Assembly: GCF_014643835.1 (NCBI RefSeq)
Contig: NZ_BMKD01000003.1
Span: 620,001 to 684,000 of the forward strand
Reading direction: 5' to 3'
DNA from: Mucilaginibacter rubeus
Lineage (GTDB): Bacteria > Bacteroidota > Bacteroidia > Sphingobacteriales > Sphingobacteriaceae
DNA: 64,000 nt
Position 1 is the stretch's first letter; each line of letters opens with the position of its first letter. Under the pieces are notes generated by a model, which did no database searches, was not told where the DNA came from, and saw nothing but the letters and a program-made list of their open reading frames with translations. The position numbers and the translations under genes were made by a program. Shown here in pieces: positions 1 through 8,321 of this stretch.

Positions 1-40
1 GTTTTCTTTTCAGGAGCAGGCACGGGGTAAAAATAGCAAA

Positions 41-180
41 TCTGAACCGGGATTTGAACCTTGATTTTTAGGATTAATGGATTCCCCTGATAGCAGGTTG
101 TTTACCATTAAAATTATTGAGCAGTATCCAAAACCTAAATCAGGAAATCTTCAAATCAAGAAAATCAAGGTTTACATTCC
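41..180. repeat. Degenerate inverted-repeat element upstream of the MarR gene
   Basis: The stretch starts with CTGAACCGGGATTTGAACC and a TTGATTTTTAGGATT segment and ends with AATCAAGAAAATCAAGG, so its two ends are partly complementary. This resembles the short palindromic repeats elsewhere in the window (for example near 62.8 kb) but is decayed. No gene was seen in positions 1-197; the left edge is cut by the window. Confidence 0.4.
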
Positions 181-197
181 CTTAACAAAATAATCTC

Positions 198-205
198 TAT
201 ATTTG
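198..205 (+). promoter_or_regulatory. Bacteroidota -7 box for the MarR-MFS operon
   Basis: TATATTTG matches the Bacteroidota -7 consensus TAnnTTTG exactly and sits 35 bases before the MarR start codon. The -33 region around 171-175 (GTTTAC) is a weak match. The box overlaps the palindrome at 203-221. Confidence 0.55.
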
Positions 206-221
206 TAAGGTAAACTTACAA
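203..221. promoter_or_regulatory. 19-bp palindrome, likely MarR operator
   Basis: TTGTAAG-GTAAA-CTTACAA is a perfect 7-bp inverted repeat around a 5-bp spacer. It overlaps the end of the -7 box and the expected transcription start of the MarR gene. MarR-family dimers usually bind palindromes of this size over their own promoter, so autorepression is the natural reading; binding itself is inferred. Confidence 0.55.
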
Positions 222-239
222 GTTTAACTGATTAATTGT

Positions 240-677
240 ATGAGCGACGAAAAAGAGATCCAACTGGCTTCCGAATTGAGGTTTATCATTGGCAGGCTTA
301 GTAAAAAGATCAGGAAGACTTCGGCTACTGCCGAAAAGCTTTCGCTTACCGAGCGGTCAACCATGGCACTGATCTTTCAGCATGAGGAGATCCTGCCTAA
401 CGAGTTGGCAGCTATGGAGAAGATCACCACACAATCCATGTCGCAGGTATTAAGTAACCTGCTCAATCTCGGGCTGATCAAAAGGCGCATCTCCGAGCTG
501 GATAAACGCAAGGTGATCATTTCACTTTCGGAAGAGGGGATCAGCCTCATCCATAAATCAAGAAGTGAAAAAGATGAATGGCTTAACCGCGCCCTCGAAG
601 CCACCTGCACTGCCGAAGAGCAGGAGATCCTGAAAAAAGCGCTGGCACCTCTGGCCAAACTTGTTGACTTTGATTAA
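240..677 (+). CDS. MarR-family transcriptional regulator
   Basis: A 145-residue winged-helix protein of typical MarR length. The recognition helix region is around residues 62-80 (TTQSMSQVLSNLLNLGLI). It is followed by a beta wing with the D-K-R-K motif (residues 85-95), which in this family contacts the DNA minor groove. Flanking helices at both ends would form the dimer interface. There is no signal peptide or membrane segment, so it acts in the cytosol. It is the first gene of an apparent operon, 23 bases ahead of an MFS exporter and then an isochorismatase-like hydrolase. In the family this arrangement usually means a repressor released by a small aromatic or toxic compound that induces its own exporter. 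The palindrome at 203-221 is the likely binding site. The ligand cannot be told from sequence. Confidence 0.9.
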   Translation: MSDEKEIQLASELRFIIGRLSKKIRKTSATAEKLSLTERSTMALIFQHEEILPNELAAMEKITTQSMSQVLSNLLNLGLIKRRISELDKRKVIISLSEEGISLIHKSRSEKDEWLNRALEATCTAEEQEILKKALAPLAKLVDFD

Positions 678-700
678 TAAAAACTGACAGAAAGGGATAA

Positions 701-1960
701 ATGAGTAAGCTAAGTACATTCAACGCTTTTAAAAGCCGCAACTACCGGCTGTATTTTGCCGGGCAATCCGTTTCATTGTTGGGTACCTGGATGCAGAAAA
801 CCGCTGTAAGCTGGGTGATCTATTCGCAAACGCACTCCAAGTTTATGTTGGGGCTAACCTTGTTTGCAAGTTTGTTCCCCTCGTTTCTTTTTTCGTTTTT
901 GGGCGGTGTGGTTTCTGACAGGTATAACCGCTTTAAAGTATTGTTGTTTACGCAAGTGGCTTCCATGGTACAAGCCATTTTGCTCACTGTGCTGGTGTTT
1001 TTCGGATATTATTCGGTTTGGGCTATCATGGCTTTGACTGCTGTTTTAGGACTGATTAACGCATTTGATGTTCCGGCAAGACAATCGTTGGTATATGAAA
1101 TGGTTGATGATAAATCCGACCTGCCTAATGCGCTTGCCCTTAACTCTTCCATGGTGAACCTGTCGCGGTTAATAGGGCCGGGGATAGCGGGCCTGATTAT
1201 TGAAAAATTTGGCGATTCGGTTTGTTTTGGGGCCAATGCTCTGAGCTTTATTCCGGTAATTGGCTCATTGCTGATGATGCGTTTGCCCGAATTTATGCCC
1301 AAGCCCCACGGTAAAAACGTATTTGCCGATCTGAAGGACGGCTTCGAATATATCCGGAATACTCCCACTATTATGTTTATGCTACTGATGCTTGCGTCGA
1401 TAAGCCTGTTTGTACTGCCATTCAGTACGCTGATACCGGTTTATGCTAAGGATATATTTAAAGGAACGGCGTCAACATTTGGGGTGATAGATAGTGTAAT
1501 AGGGCTTGGCGCTTTTAGCGGCGGCATTTTCCTGGCCTCATTAAGTGCCGGTACCGATCTTAAAAAGATCCTTGCAGTTAATACAGTAATATTTGCGGTG
1601 GGGCTGATAGCATTCTCACATATGCACAATTATCCTGTTGCGCTGTTTTTTTCAGCAATTATCGGTTTTGGCATGATGTCGCAGATCACTATAGGTAATA
1701 CTATTATCCAAACCACGGCAAGCCCGGAAATGCGCGGCCGGGTAATTAGCTTTTATGCTATGTCTTTTTTTGGAATGCAGCCGCTGGGCGGTCTGCTTAT
1801 TGGCGCGGTTTCGCAAAAGATAGGTGTGCCCGATACCGTTATGGCCGAAGGCATGATAGCACTGCTTTTAGGGGTTTTACATTTTGCTTTTTTAAGGCGC
1901 AGCAGGCTTAAAAAGAAAACTATGGAAGCCATGCAGCAGCCCGCCGAAGCAATTTCTTAA
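701..1960 (+). CDS. MFS transporter, EntS/MFS_3-like exporter
   Basis: A 419-residue polytopic inner-membrane protein with about 12 hydrophobic segments. The N-terminus NYRLYFAGQSVSLLGTWMQ followed by AVSWVIY is typical of the MFS_3 (enterobactin-exporter EntS-like) group, as is the DRYNRFKVLL loop between helices 2 and 3. These proteins export small molecules by proton antiport. The C-terminus is short and basic (RRSRLKKK), consistent with a cytosolic end. It lies 23 bases after the MarR gene and 19 bases before the isochorismatase-like gene, so one transcript is likely. The substrate is not predictable. Efflux of a compound sensed by the MarR protein is an inference from gene order. Confidence 0.88.
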   Translation: MSKLSTFNAFKSRNYRLYFAGQSVSLLGTWMQKTAVSWVIYSQTHSKFMLGLTLFASLFPSFLFSFLGGVVSDRYNRFKVLLFTQVASMVQAILLTVLVFFGYYSVWAIMALTAVLGLINAFDVPARQSLVYEMVDDKSDLPNALALNSSMVNLSRLIGPGIAGLIIEKFGDSVCFGANALSFIPVIGSLLMMRLPEFMPKPHGKNVFADLKDGFEYIRNTPTIMFMLLMLASISLFVLPFSTLIPVYAKDIFKGTASTFGVIDSVIGLGAFSGGIFLASLSAGTDLKKILAVNTVIFAVGLIAFSHMHNYPVALFFSAIIGFGMMSQITIGNTIIQTTASPEMRGRVISFYAMSFFGMQPLGGLLIGAVSQKIGVPDTVMAEGMIALLLGVLHFAFLRRSRLKKKTMEAMQQPAEAIS

Positions 1961-1979
1961 CATTAAACAATCAACTACC

Positions 1980-2540
1980 ATGATAACTACATTAGATCAA
2001 AATACAGCACTGGTGCTGATAGATTTGCAGAAATACATTGTACAACTTTCATGTGCTCATCCAATGGCCTGCATACTTGAAAAATCGGCTCAATTGGTTG
2101 AAGCCTTTCGCAAGGCCGGTAAGCCTATTGTCGTTGTTCATGTAGAACCAACCGGTGCGGCTTTTAAAACCAGGCGCGACAACAATAGAAACAGCATGAC
2201 CGAACTCCCCGCCGACTGGAACGAAATAGCTACCGAAATTAAAACCGAACCAACAGATATTTTTATCACCAAAAAAACCTGGGGCGCTTTTTATAATACA
2301 GGGCTGCACGAAGAACTGCAAAAAAGAGGCGTTACACAAATTGTACTGGCCGGAGTAGCCACCAGCATAGGTGTTGAAGCTACTGCCCGCTCGGCCAACG
2401 AGTATGCCTACAATATAGCCTTTGCCAGTGATGCCATGACCGATATGTTTGCCGAAGCGCATGCCCACAGCTTCAAATACATTTTCCCGAGAATAGGGCA
2501 GGTGGGTACTACCGCCGAGATTATTGAGAAGTTGGGATAA
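1980..2540 (+). CDS. Isochorismatase-family hydrolase lacking the nucleophilic cysteine
   Basis: A 186-residue cytosolic alpha/beta protein of the isochorismatase-like superfamily. The conserved Asp is in LVLIDLQ (D15) and the conserved Lys is K98, ahead of the WGAF motif. In the third motif (AGVATSIGVEATARSA) the position that holds the catalytic Cys in cysteine hydrolases such as nicotinamidase is Gly131. The same substitution is known in EntB and PhzD, which hydrolyse the vinyl ether of isochorismate-type substrates without a covalent intermediate. The protein is therefore unlikely to be an amidase; a vinyl-ether hydrolase or another non-cysteine chemistry fits better. It is the third gene of the MarR-MFS operon. 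No isochorismate pathway genes are nearby, so the substrate is unknown. Confidence 0.85.
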   Translation: MITTLDQNTALVLIDLQKYIVQLSCAHPMACILEKSAQLVEAFRKAGKPIVVVHVEPTGAAFKTRRDNNRNSMTELPADWNEIATEIKTEPTDIFITKKTWGAFYNTGLHEELQKRGVTQIVLAGVATSIGVEATARSANEYAYNIAFASDAMTDMFAEAHAHSFKYIFPRIGQVGTTAEIIEKLG

Positions 2541-2904
2541 TTTTAATCGTGTCATGCTGCATCTTCGAACCTAGTGACTCTGAAGGTAAAATACAATTAA
2601 ACAAAGAGGGGCTGTCTCCCTGAGCTTGTCGAAGGGTCGCGTGCAGAGGCCCTGCACGCCATGCTTCGAGAACCTCAGCATGACACCCATTTTATTTACT
2701 TCATAGATGAATTGCTTCGGCATCCCACAGCAATAGTGAGGTGACTTGATTAGAACCCAGACTTACGAAGTTTTTGAAACTTCGTAAGTCTTATTCATAT
2801 GGTCATCTATTGTTCGTGCTTTTACTCCCAAGCACACAAACAATCTCCACGCAATAGGTATTTATAGCTAAATTAGCGGTACATCTTTTACAGATCAATC
2901 GCCT
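2541..2904. other. Repeat-bearing intergenic region
   Basis: No gene was seen in these 364 bases. They hold a GAGCTTGTCGAAGGG / CTTCGAGAACCTCAGC type palindromic repeat (about 2618-2690) and the strong hairpin at 2759-2791. The last 100 bases are AT-rich and would hold the promoter of the PAP2 gene; no clear -7 box was recognised. Confidence 0.6.
2759..2791. repeat. 15-bp perfect hairpin
   Basis: The arms at 2759-2773 (AGACTTACGAAGTTT) and 2777-2791 are perfectly complementary around a TTG loop. There is no poly-T tail on either strand, so it is better read as a short palindromic repeat than as a classical terminator, although it may stop transcripts of the upstream operon. Confidence 0.6.
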
Positions 2905-3561
2905 ATGAAAAAAATCTCCCCGCTTAAATCCCTGGTAGTTTTAATTCATTTGCAGTGCTTATTTATTTGCTTCACAAACAAAGCTTTCGCTCAGGCGGAT
3001 TCGGCGAAAGTCACCGTAAATAGTCCTGCATTTATTCCCCCCGCTGTTCAGCGCTGGGACGACCGTGTCATGATCGATCTGCAAAATCAACGCACACCCG
3101 GCCAAACAGGTTTTTTCATGTTCCTGAGCAAGAATGTTTTGTACGGCGATATCGGGATCCCGGCGGGCTTACTGGTAGGAGGTATTGCAAGCAATAATAA
3201 AGAAATGCGCCAAAACGCAGGTTATGTAGCCAGCAGCACGGCCATATCATATGGTTTTATGCTGCTGATCAAGCATCTGGTGAAAAGGCCGCGGCCATTT
3301 ATTCAAAATATCAATATCACGCCGGTTTACCAAGCGGGCGGTACCTCGTTCCCCTCGGGGCATACTTCATCAAGCTTCGCTACGGCTACGGCTTTATCGG
3401 CGGCTTATCCTAAATGGTATGTGATAGCGCCATCTTTCTTTTGGGCGGGCGCCACCAGCTATTCAAGAATGTATCTCGGTGTTCATTATCCAACCGATGT
3501 GGCAGCCGGGCTAACAGTAGGGGCGGGAAGTGCGGCGGCTATGTCGTTTTTGAAAAAGTAG
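2905..3561 (+). CDS. PAP2-family phosphatase, exported
   Basis: A 218-residue membrane-associated acid phosphatase of the PAP2 superfamily. An N-terminal signal or anchor segment (residues 9-30, ending AFAQ) precedes a mature region with several hydrophobic helices. All three catalytic blocks are present: K123-(x6)-R130-P131 (KHLVKRPRP), P150-S-G-H153, and S187-R188-(x5)-H194-(x3)-D198. H153 and H194 are the acid and nucleophile of the family. Such enzymes dephosphorylate lipid phosphates such as phosphatidic acid or undecaprenyl pyrophosphate on the periplasmic side. It stands alone, with an unrelated leftward gene downstream. The exact lipid substrate is not predictable. Confidence 0.9.
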   Translation: MKKISPLKSLVVLIHLQCLFICFTNKAFAQADSAKVTVNSPAFIPPAVQRWDDRVMIDLQNQRTPGQTGFFMFLSKNVLYGDIGIPAGLLVGGIASNNKEMRQNAGYVASSTAISYGFMLLIKHLVKRPRPFIQNINITPVYQAGGTSFPSGHTSSSFATATALSAAYPKWYVIAPSFFWAGATSYSRMYLGVHYPTDVAAGLTVGAGSAAAMSFLKK

Positions 3562-3633
3562 AGGTAATTTATCGCCTGAAAGTCTTTTAGTTATGATTTA
3601 ATCGCTATCTTTAGTTATCAATTTGTCAGATAT

Positions 3634-3720
3634 ATGATTGCCATACTTGATTTTTTAGCTGGATTATTACTCACCGACTGGAAGCGTATCCACAGGCTTA
3701 AATGGAACCGCAACAGCTAA
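3634..3720 (+). CDS. Possible 28-residue small membrane peptide
   Basis: A short ORF begins ATG at 3634 and ends TAA at 3718-3720. Its first 14 residues are hydrophobic (IAILDFLAGLLLTDW) and its tail is basic (KRIHRLKWNRN). This is the pattern of a single-pass or amphipathic small protein with a positive-inside end. It lies 73 bases after the PAP2 gene and ends just before the stop of the convergent gene. No homology can be claimed and the ORF could be chance. Confidence 0.3.
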   Translation: MIAILDFLAGLLLTDWKRIHRLKWNRNS

Positions 3721-3728
3721 GTATACAC

Positions 3729-5138
3729 TTAGCTTCCCGGCATTTTCCAACTATCTTCGGTTAAAACAGGATTAAACTCGATAGAGGTCGTGTTTGACAC
3801 CAGTTTGTTTTTTCCGTCGGATGATTCGGTGGTAGCAGGATAGGTGATGCCATTGGCTTTTGTGAAATCTTTGTAGATAGAAATATTAGCAGGCGCTGAA
3901 TTGATGGAGTAAGCATTTCCTTTCAGGCTATAATCACTACCAATCAGGTACAACAGTTTATTCTTACTTCTGTAAAAAGTGACGATATAATCATCGCCCG
4001 ATGCGGATACTGTGCCTGTAAGGAAAGAGCTGTTTAGTTTTTTATGCAAGCCCAGGATCCCCTGGTACAGGCTTAAGGTTAGTTCGTCTTTTTCATCCTG
4101 CGTTAAAGGCTTTTTTGTGCCGTTCATCCATTGCCAGCCTTCGTTTCCGTCCAGCTGTTTTACCAGTAGTAACTTCCCGTTCTGTCTTACTTCTGCACGG
4201 ATCCTGTTATTAAGGATATCGGTTAAAGCGATAATTTGCATGTTACCTGTTACTGTGGCCGTTTCCCTAACAGTTGTTAACTTGTCTATGTTTTCGCCAC
4301 CATAGTGTGCCCTGAGTTGGGTAAGCAGACTGGCTGGCGCAGGCAGGCCAGTTGTTGCAGGTTTACTTGTATTTGTCTTTGAACTAACGGTGGTTCCTTG
4401 TGTAATTGCTGGCTTTTCTTTGTCATCCTCGTTTCTGAAATAGAATTCACCATTCAACAAAATCAGGTCTTCTTCATTTGGCGGACTGTAAAAGAAGCTT
4501 TGTTTGGCAACAGTGCCATTACCAAATGTTAAAGTTATTTCTCCATCGCCCAATTTATAAGTTCCACTGGTTTTACCGTTTTTTTCAAATTTACCACCTA
4601 TAGTACCGCCCACTGCGTCACCCGTTACACCAACAACGCTCGACCGTTCTGTTGAAAAATTACCTTTACCATCAAAATAAATTAAATCAGAAGAAAAAGC
4701 GCCCACCGCCGGCATTCCCGTACCTATTCCCCCACTGGTGGAAGCGCTTCTTTTTTCATATAGCCCGGCAGGGATAACAGTTACTTTTTTAACCTTATAC
4801 AAGGTATGTTTTATCCCTGCTGTACTTTCAAGGCGTCCATTAGCTGCCAGTTTATATTTTTTGCTTTCGTCGCCGTTTTTAAATGTGAGTTGTACAAGGT
4901 TGTTCTTAACTGTGTAAGAACCGCTGGATTTGGTTTTCCAGTCTGCCTGGTTCAATGCGTTATTGAAAGTGCCATCGCTCCGGAAACTGATCACGATATT
5001 GTTGATCTGCATGCCGTTAAAAGGCGTGTTGTATAACTCTGCACCAATGTATACGCCATTGAGCGTTGGTGATTGTGCGCACACTAAAGAGGTTTTTACA
5101 ATAAACAGGCACAGGAAGAGGAGAAGGTTTTTTGTCAT
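3729..5138 (-). CDS. Secreted beta-rich protein with LolA-like C-terminal domain
   Basis: A 469-residue protein with a signal peptide (residues 1-21, ending VCAQ). Residues about 24-120 and 122-240 look like two diverged copies of a beta-rich lipocalin-like module, each with a G-x-Y start, an S-G-(S/T)-Y-x-(V/L) strand and an L-T-F-x-N-G strand. A Thr/Ser/Lys linker follows (about 243-262). Residues about 270-469 resemble the LolA/outer-membrane-lipoprotein-sorting-like domain common in Bacteroidota (AHYGGENIDKLTTVRETATV, then an LDGNEGWQW motif). The substrate or partner is unknown; location is periplasm or cell surface. It is transcribed alone and leftward, convergent with the PAP2 region. 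Function is not assigned. Confidence 0.75.
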   Translation of the reverse strand: MTKNLLLFLCLFIVKTSLVCAQSPTLNGVYIGAELYNTPFNGMQINNIVISFRSDGTFNNALNQADWKTKSSGSYTVKNNLVQLTFKNGDESKKYKLAANGRLESTAGIKHTLYKVKKVTVIPAGLYEKRSASTSGGIGTGMPAVGAFSSDLIYFDGKGNFSTERSSVVGVTGDAVGGTIGGKFEKNGKTSGTYKLGDGEITLTFGNGTVAKQSFFYSPPNEEDLILLNGEFYFRNEDDKEKPAITQGTTVSSKTNTSKPATTGLPAPASLLTQLRAHYGGENIDKLTTVRETATVTGNMQIIALTDILNNRIRAEVRQNGKLLLVKQLDGNEGWQWMNGTKKPLTQDEKDELTLSLYQGILGLHKKLNSSFLTGTVSASGDDYIVTFYRSKNKLLYLIGSDYSLKGNAYSINSAPANISIYKDFTKANGITYPATTESSDGKNKLVSNTTSIEFNPVLTEDSWKMPGS

Positions 5139-5461
5139 CAGGTAAAGAACCCGAAAAACTGTACCAAAGAACCTGTAGTAAAATTAATTTTCCGTTAAAT
5201 CTTTAAAAGATATGATGTTTTCTTCGGTGAGATAAATACGTATATGATGTATTGATTGTATTCTTAATTGATAACAAAAAACAAGGGCGGCACCATTTGG
5301 ACAGTTGATGTATAGAAATTATGCCATCTGTCGTCCGGCGAATAAGATTAATAAAGTTGATCATTAAAAAAATTAACATTATTTAAATTAAAAAAGTAAT
5401 ATCTTGACCTCAACGGTCCGATGATTTTCCCGGGTAACGGACTGGTGGTAATCTATATAAA
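5139..5461. other. AT-rich divergent promoter region
   Basis: These 323 bases separate the leftward secreted protein and the rightward patatin gene and should hold both promoters. The sequence is AT-rich, especially 5340-5400. No exact -7 consensus, strong hairpin or small ORF was recognised. Confidence 0.5.
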
Positions 5462-6283
5462 ATGAATACAAATATTGATCAAAACGGCTCAAGAAAGATA
5501 GGATTAGTGTTGTCTGGCGGGGGGGTAAGAGGGGTGGCCCATTTGGGGGTGATGCAGGCCCTAACCGATTATGGTATCAAATTCTCGCATATCTCGGGCA
5601 CAAGTGCAGGCGCAATAGCTGCGGCTTTTTTTGCAGAGGGATATACCCCAAAAGAAATTTTACGCGTCATCAAAGACAACAGCCTGCTCAAATTGCTGCG
5701 CCCGGCATTTGGCAGCAACGGTTTGATCTCAATAACACATGCCAGGGTATTGATCAATAAATATATTCCGCATAATTCATTTCAAAGCCTCAAAACACGT
5801 GTTACCATTCCGGCGGTCGACATTGGAGAAGCAAAACTGGTTTATTTTACCGAGGGCGAGTTGGATATAGCAATTTTAGCGTCATGCTGTTTGCCAGGTA
5901 TTTTTAGGCCCATCATCATTAACGATCATATGTTTGTTGATGGCGGCATACTCAATAATTTTCCGGTTGAACCATTGGTGGGTAATTGTGACCTTATCAT
6001 AGGTTCATGCTGTAACCATTTACCTGTTGTTTCAACAATTAAATCATTTGTGAACCTGGTTGACAGGGCGGCCATGATAACGATTAATTCGGGCCTCAAT
6101 GCGCATAAAATGTTGTGCGATATAGTTATCGAGCCGCGTGGCTTGGGTGGTTATGGTATTTTTGATACCGATGCCGCCGAAGAAATTTATATGATAGGGT
6201 ATGAAGAGGGTTTAAAAACCATCAACAGCAACGAAAAGTTAAAAGAGGTTATACAGGCTCTAAAAAGTAAAAAACCTATCTGA
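5462..6283 (+). CDS. Patatin-like phospholipase
   Basis: A 273-residue patatin-family serine acyl hydrolase. The oxyanion-hole loop SGGGVRGVAHLG is at residues 18-29. The nucleophile elbow G46-T-S48-A-G50 and the D160-G-G motif complete the Ser-Asp catalytic dyad. There is no signal peptide and no C-terminal beta barrel, so this is the short cytosolic type rather than a PlpD-like secreted form. Members release fatty acids from phospholipids or other acyl esters. It is a single gene. Its position just before a lipase/FadL/beta-oxidation region may be meaningful, because it would feed free fatty acids to that pathway, but co-regulation is not shown. Confidence 0.9.
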   Translation: MNTNIDQNGSRKIGLVLSGGGVRGVAHLGVMQALTDYGIKFSHISGTSAGAIAAAFFAEGYTPKEILRVIKDNSLLKLLRPAFGSNGLISITHARVLINKYIPHNSFQSLKTRVTIPAVDIGEAKLVYFTEGELDIAILASCCLPGIFRPIIINDHMFVDGGILNNFPVEPLVGNCDLIIGSCCNHLPVVSTIKSFVNLVDRAAMITINSGLNAHKMLCDIVIEPRGLGGYGIFDTDAAEEIYMIGYEEGLKTINSNEKLKEVIQALKSKKPI

Positions 6284-6482
6284 AAACGATACAGCACTGT
6301 AACGAAAGATTGACAAAGTAGTGGGCAAAAATCTGAAAACGGATTTGGTAATGTTTTAAAATAGATGGAAATTGCTCAAAACGTTGTACATCATAAAGTA
6401 TTTAATTGATGTTAATAATCTTTAAGATGTGTACAAATTTCTCTGTGTTATAGCACCTTAATCATACAAACAGAATTAAACT

Positions 6483-6887
6483 ATGAAAAAAGTAACGGGC
6501 CTTGGAGGCGTATTTTTTAAATGCGACGATCCGAAAGGTATGAACGAATGGTATGTCAAAAACCTTGGACTGCCTTCCGGCCAATACGGGACAACGTTTG
6601 AGTGGCGGCATGCAGATGATCCGTCGAAAATAGGGTCCACCTCCTGGTGTACGTTCCCGCAGGATACCAAATATTTTAATCCGTCGACTAAGCCTTTTAT
6701 GATTAATTACCGGGTAGAAAATCTTGTTGCACTGGTAGACGAATTAAAAAAAGATGGCGTAACCATTATTGACGAGATTGCCGAGTATGATTATGGCAAA
6801 TTTGTTCATATTCTCGATCCGGAAGGGAACATTATTGAGCTTTGGGAGCCAGGCGATGAATCGGAACCGGATAGTGCTGCGGGATAA
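6483..6887 (+). CDS. VOC (glyoxalase/bleomycin-resistance fold) protein
   Basis: A 134-residue protein made of one vicinal-oxygen-chelate module. The N-terminal GGVFFKCDDPKGMNEWYVKN segment and the C-terminal ILDPEGNIIELWEPG segment are the two characteristic beta-alpha-beta ends. Metal ligand candidates are H792-type residues in KFVHILDPEGN and the E of IELWEP. The chemistry (lyase, isomerase, dioxygenase or binding only) cannot be told from the fold. It is cytosolic and transcribed alone. An inverted repeat lies between its end and the convergent lipase gene. Confidence 0.82.
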   Translation: MKKVTGLGGVFFKCDDPKGMNEWYVKNLGLPSGQYGTTFEWRHADDPSKIGSTSWCTFPQDTKYFNPSTKPFMINYRVENLVALVDELKKDGVTIIDEIAEYDYGKFVHILDPEGNIIELWEPGDESEPDSAAG

Positions 6888-6902
6888 TTTAGTTCTAAGT
6901 TG

Positions 6903-6958
6903 AAAGTCTTGAGTTCTAAGTTAGGATTTATCCCTATCGACTTAGAAATCAAGACTTT
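6903..6958. terminator. Inverted repeat between convergent genes
   Basis: The arms at 6903-6921 (AAAGTCTTGAGTTCTAAGT) and 6940-6958 are complementary at 18 of 19 positions. They lie between two convergent genes, so a bidirectional stop is plausible. The loop is 18 bases and T-runs are poor, so a simple repeat is the alternative. Confidence 0.45.
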
Positions 6959-6982
6959 CGACTTAAGACTTCTGACTAATGA

Positions 6983-8302
6983 TCAGGGAAACTTAACCCC
7001 GTTATAATCTGATATATTCACCTGTGGTATTGATGAGTTGTATTTATCATTAATGGCTTTGATAAATTCATTGGCCACAATTGCATAGCCCCGCGGTGTA
7101 AGGTGCACTCCATCCAATGAGAACAGACCGCCGCTGATGTAATTTGAGTTAACGCTTACACCGTCAACCACCATCCCGTTCAGTTTAATATTTTGCAGAA
7201 AGGTATATGCATCAAATACAGCCAGGCCTTTTGCCGCCGCTACAGATTTTATGGTGGTGTTATAAGAAGTTACATAATCCCCGGTAAGGGCAACTTCCTT
7301 TTCGTCAAGTACATATTGGTTATCTATCGGCGTATATGGCGTTAAACCGTAAGGCAGGTTGCCAACAGGAGTTGCAACCAGCTGCCCGATCTTGCTTGTG
7401 GGGAAGGTCAGTACGATAAGATCATTAGGCGTCGCTACGCGCGGCGCATAAGTACTGCCAGAAACCAGCGCGTTGATATACAATGCTTTTGCATTCGGGT
7501 TGGCTTTTTGCACGCCGGCCAGTATTGCAGAAACGGTGATGGTATTAAAATAAGGTATGGAAGTTACATCGGGTACGGTTGCAACCACGCCTTTTTGCCC
7601 CTTGGCAGTGAGGGTGTTGATCAATACATTATATAGGGCAGCAAAAGTATTTTTATCTGTCAGCACGTCGCCGGCCCCACCGGATGTGGCGTAGCTTAAA
7701 GCGTCATTGTTCCCCAGCCAGTTTGAGAAGAAAGTGAATGGCTTCGACATTACAAAATCAAGATAGGTGGTGGAGTTTGTTGGCGCGTTACCAGGCAGCA
7801 GTCGTTCAAAATACCCGTTAAGGTTGCCATAAGGTGCGTAGGTGATATGCATCAGCTTAATGCCGGGCACACCGTAATTATTGATATCGCCGGTATATTT
7901 GGTATATAAAGTTACGTTTCCGAAGCCGGGTACTGGCAATAAGCCGCGTACTGCCAGATTGGTAGTTACAGGAGTTGTAATCGGTGTGCCATCGGCATTA
8001 AAGCCGGTAAGTGATAAATACCCGGACCCATTTGCCTGGGCCGTGCTGAATAGCGGCTGCGTAAATGCGCCCCCGCCCACCGACTGCATTTGCTTGCCGA
8101 TGATGCTGGGATAAGATACCTGCTGACCTGCAAGGTATAAGCCACCATCGGCATACCCGGCGGTGAGCGAATTACCCAACGCAATGTATCGTGAAAAATC
8201 AACAGATCCTGCGGATGGTTTTGGTGTATGGATTTCGGGCTTGCAGGCACCTAATAACAGTAACCCTGCAACAATATAAATATGTAGTTTAAACGTTTTC
8301 AT
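6983..8302 (-). CDS. SGNH/GDSL-family lipoprotein hydrolase
   Basis: A 439-residue esterase/lipase-type protein. The first 20 residues are a lipoprotein signal ending LGAC (C20). Block I is ALGNSLTAGYADGG with the nucleophile S45; the usual GDS is GNS here. The C-terminal DGVHLTPRGYAI holds the Asp-His of the catalytic triad near residue 400. Lipid anchoring suggests action in the periplasm or on the outer-membrane surface. It starts 19 bases after the FadL gene ends, on the same strand, so the two form one operon. A surface esterase releasing fatty acids beside a fatty-acid channel is a logical pair. The exact ester substrate is unknown. Confidence 0.88.
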   Translation of the reverse strand: MKTFKLHIYIVAGLLLLGACKPEIHTPKPSAGSVDFSRYIALGNSLTAGYADGGLYLAGQQVSYPSIIGKQMQSVGGGAFTQPLFSTAQANGSGYLSLTGFNADGTPITTPVTTNLAVRGLLPVPGFGNVTLYTKYTGDINNYGVPGIKLMHITYAPYGNLNGYFERLLPGNAPTNSTTYLDFVMSKPFTFFSNWLGNNDALSYATSGGAGDVLTDKNTFAALYNVLINTLTAKGQKGVVATVPDVTSIPYFNTITVSAILAGVQKANPNAKALYINALVSGSTYAPRVATPNDLIVLTFPTSKIGQLVATPVGNLPYGLTPYTPIDNQYVLDEKEVALTGDYVTSYNTTIKSVAAAKGLAVFDAYTFLQNIKLNGMVVDGVSVNSNYISGGLFSLDGVHLTPRGYAIVANEFIKAINDKYNSSIPQVNISDYNGVKFP

Positions 8303-8321
8303 GAACTGATTTCTTTAAGGA

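Noticed and set aside
2049-2555. 168-codon ORF antisense to the isochorismatase-like gene
   Set aside because: Shadow frame of a clear family member; no independent motif.
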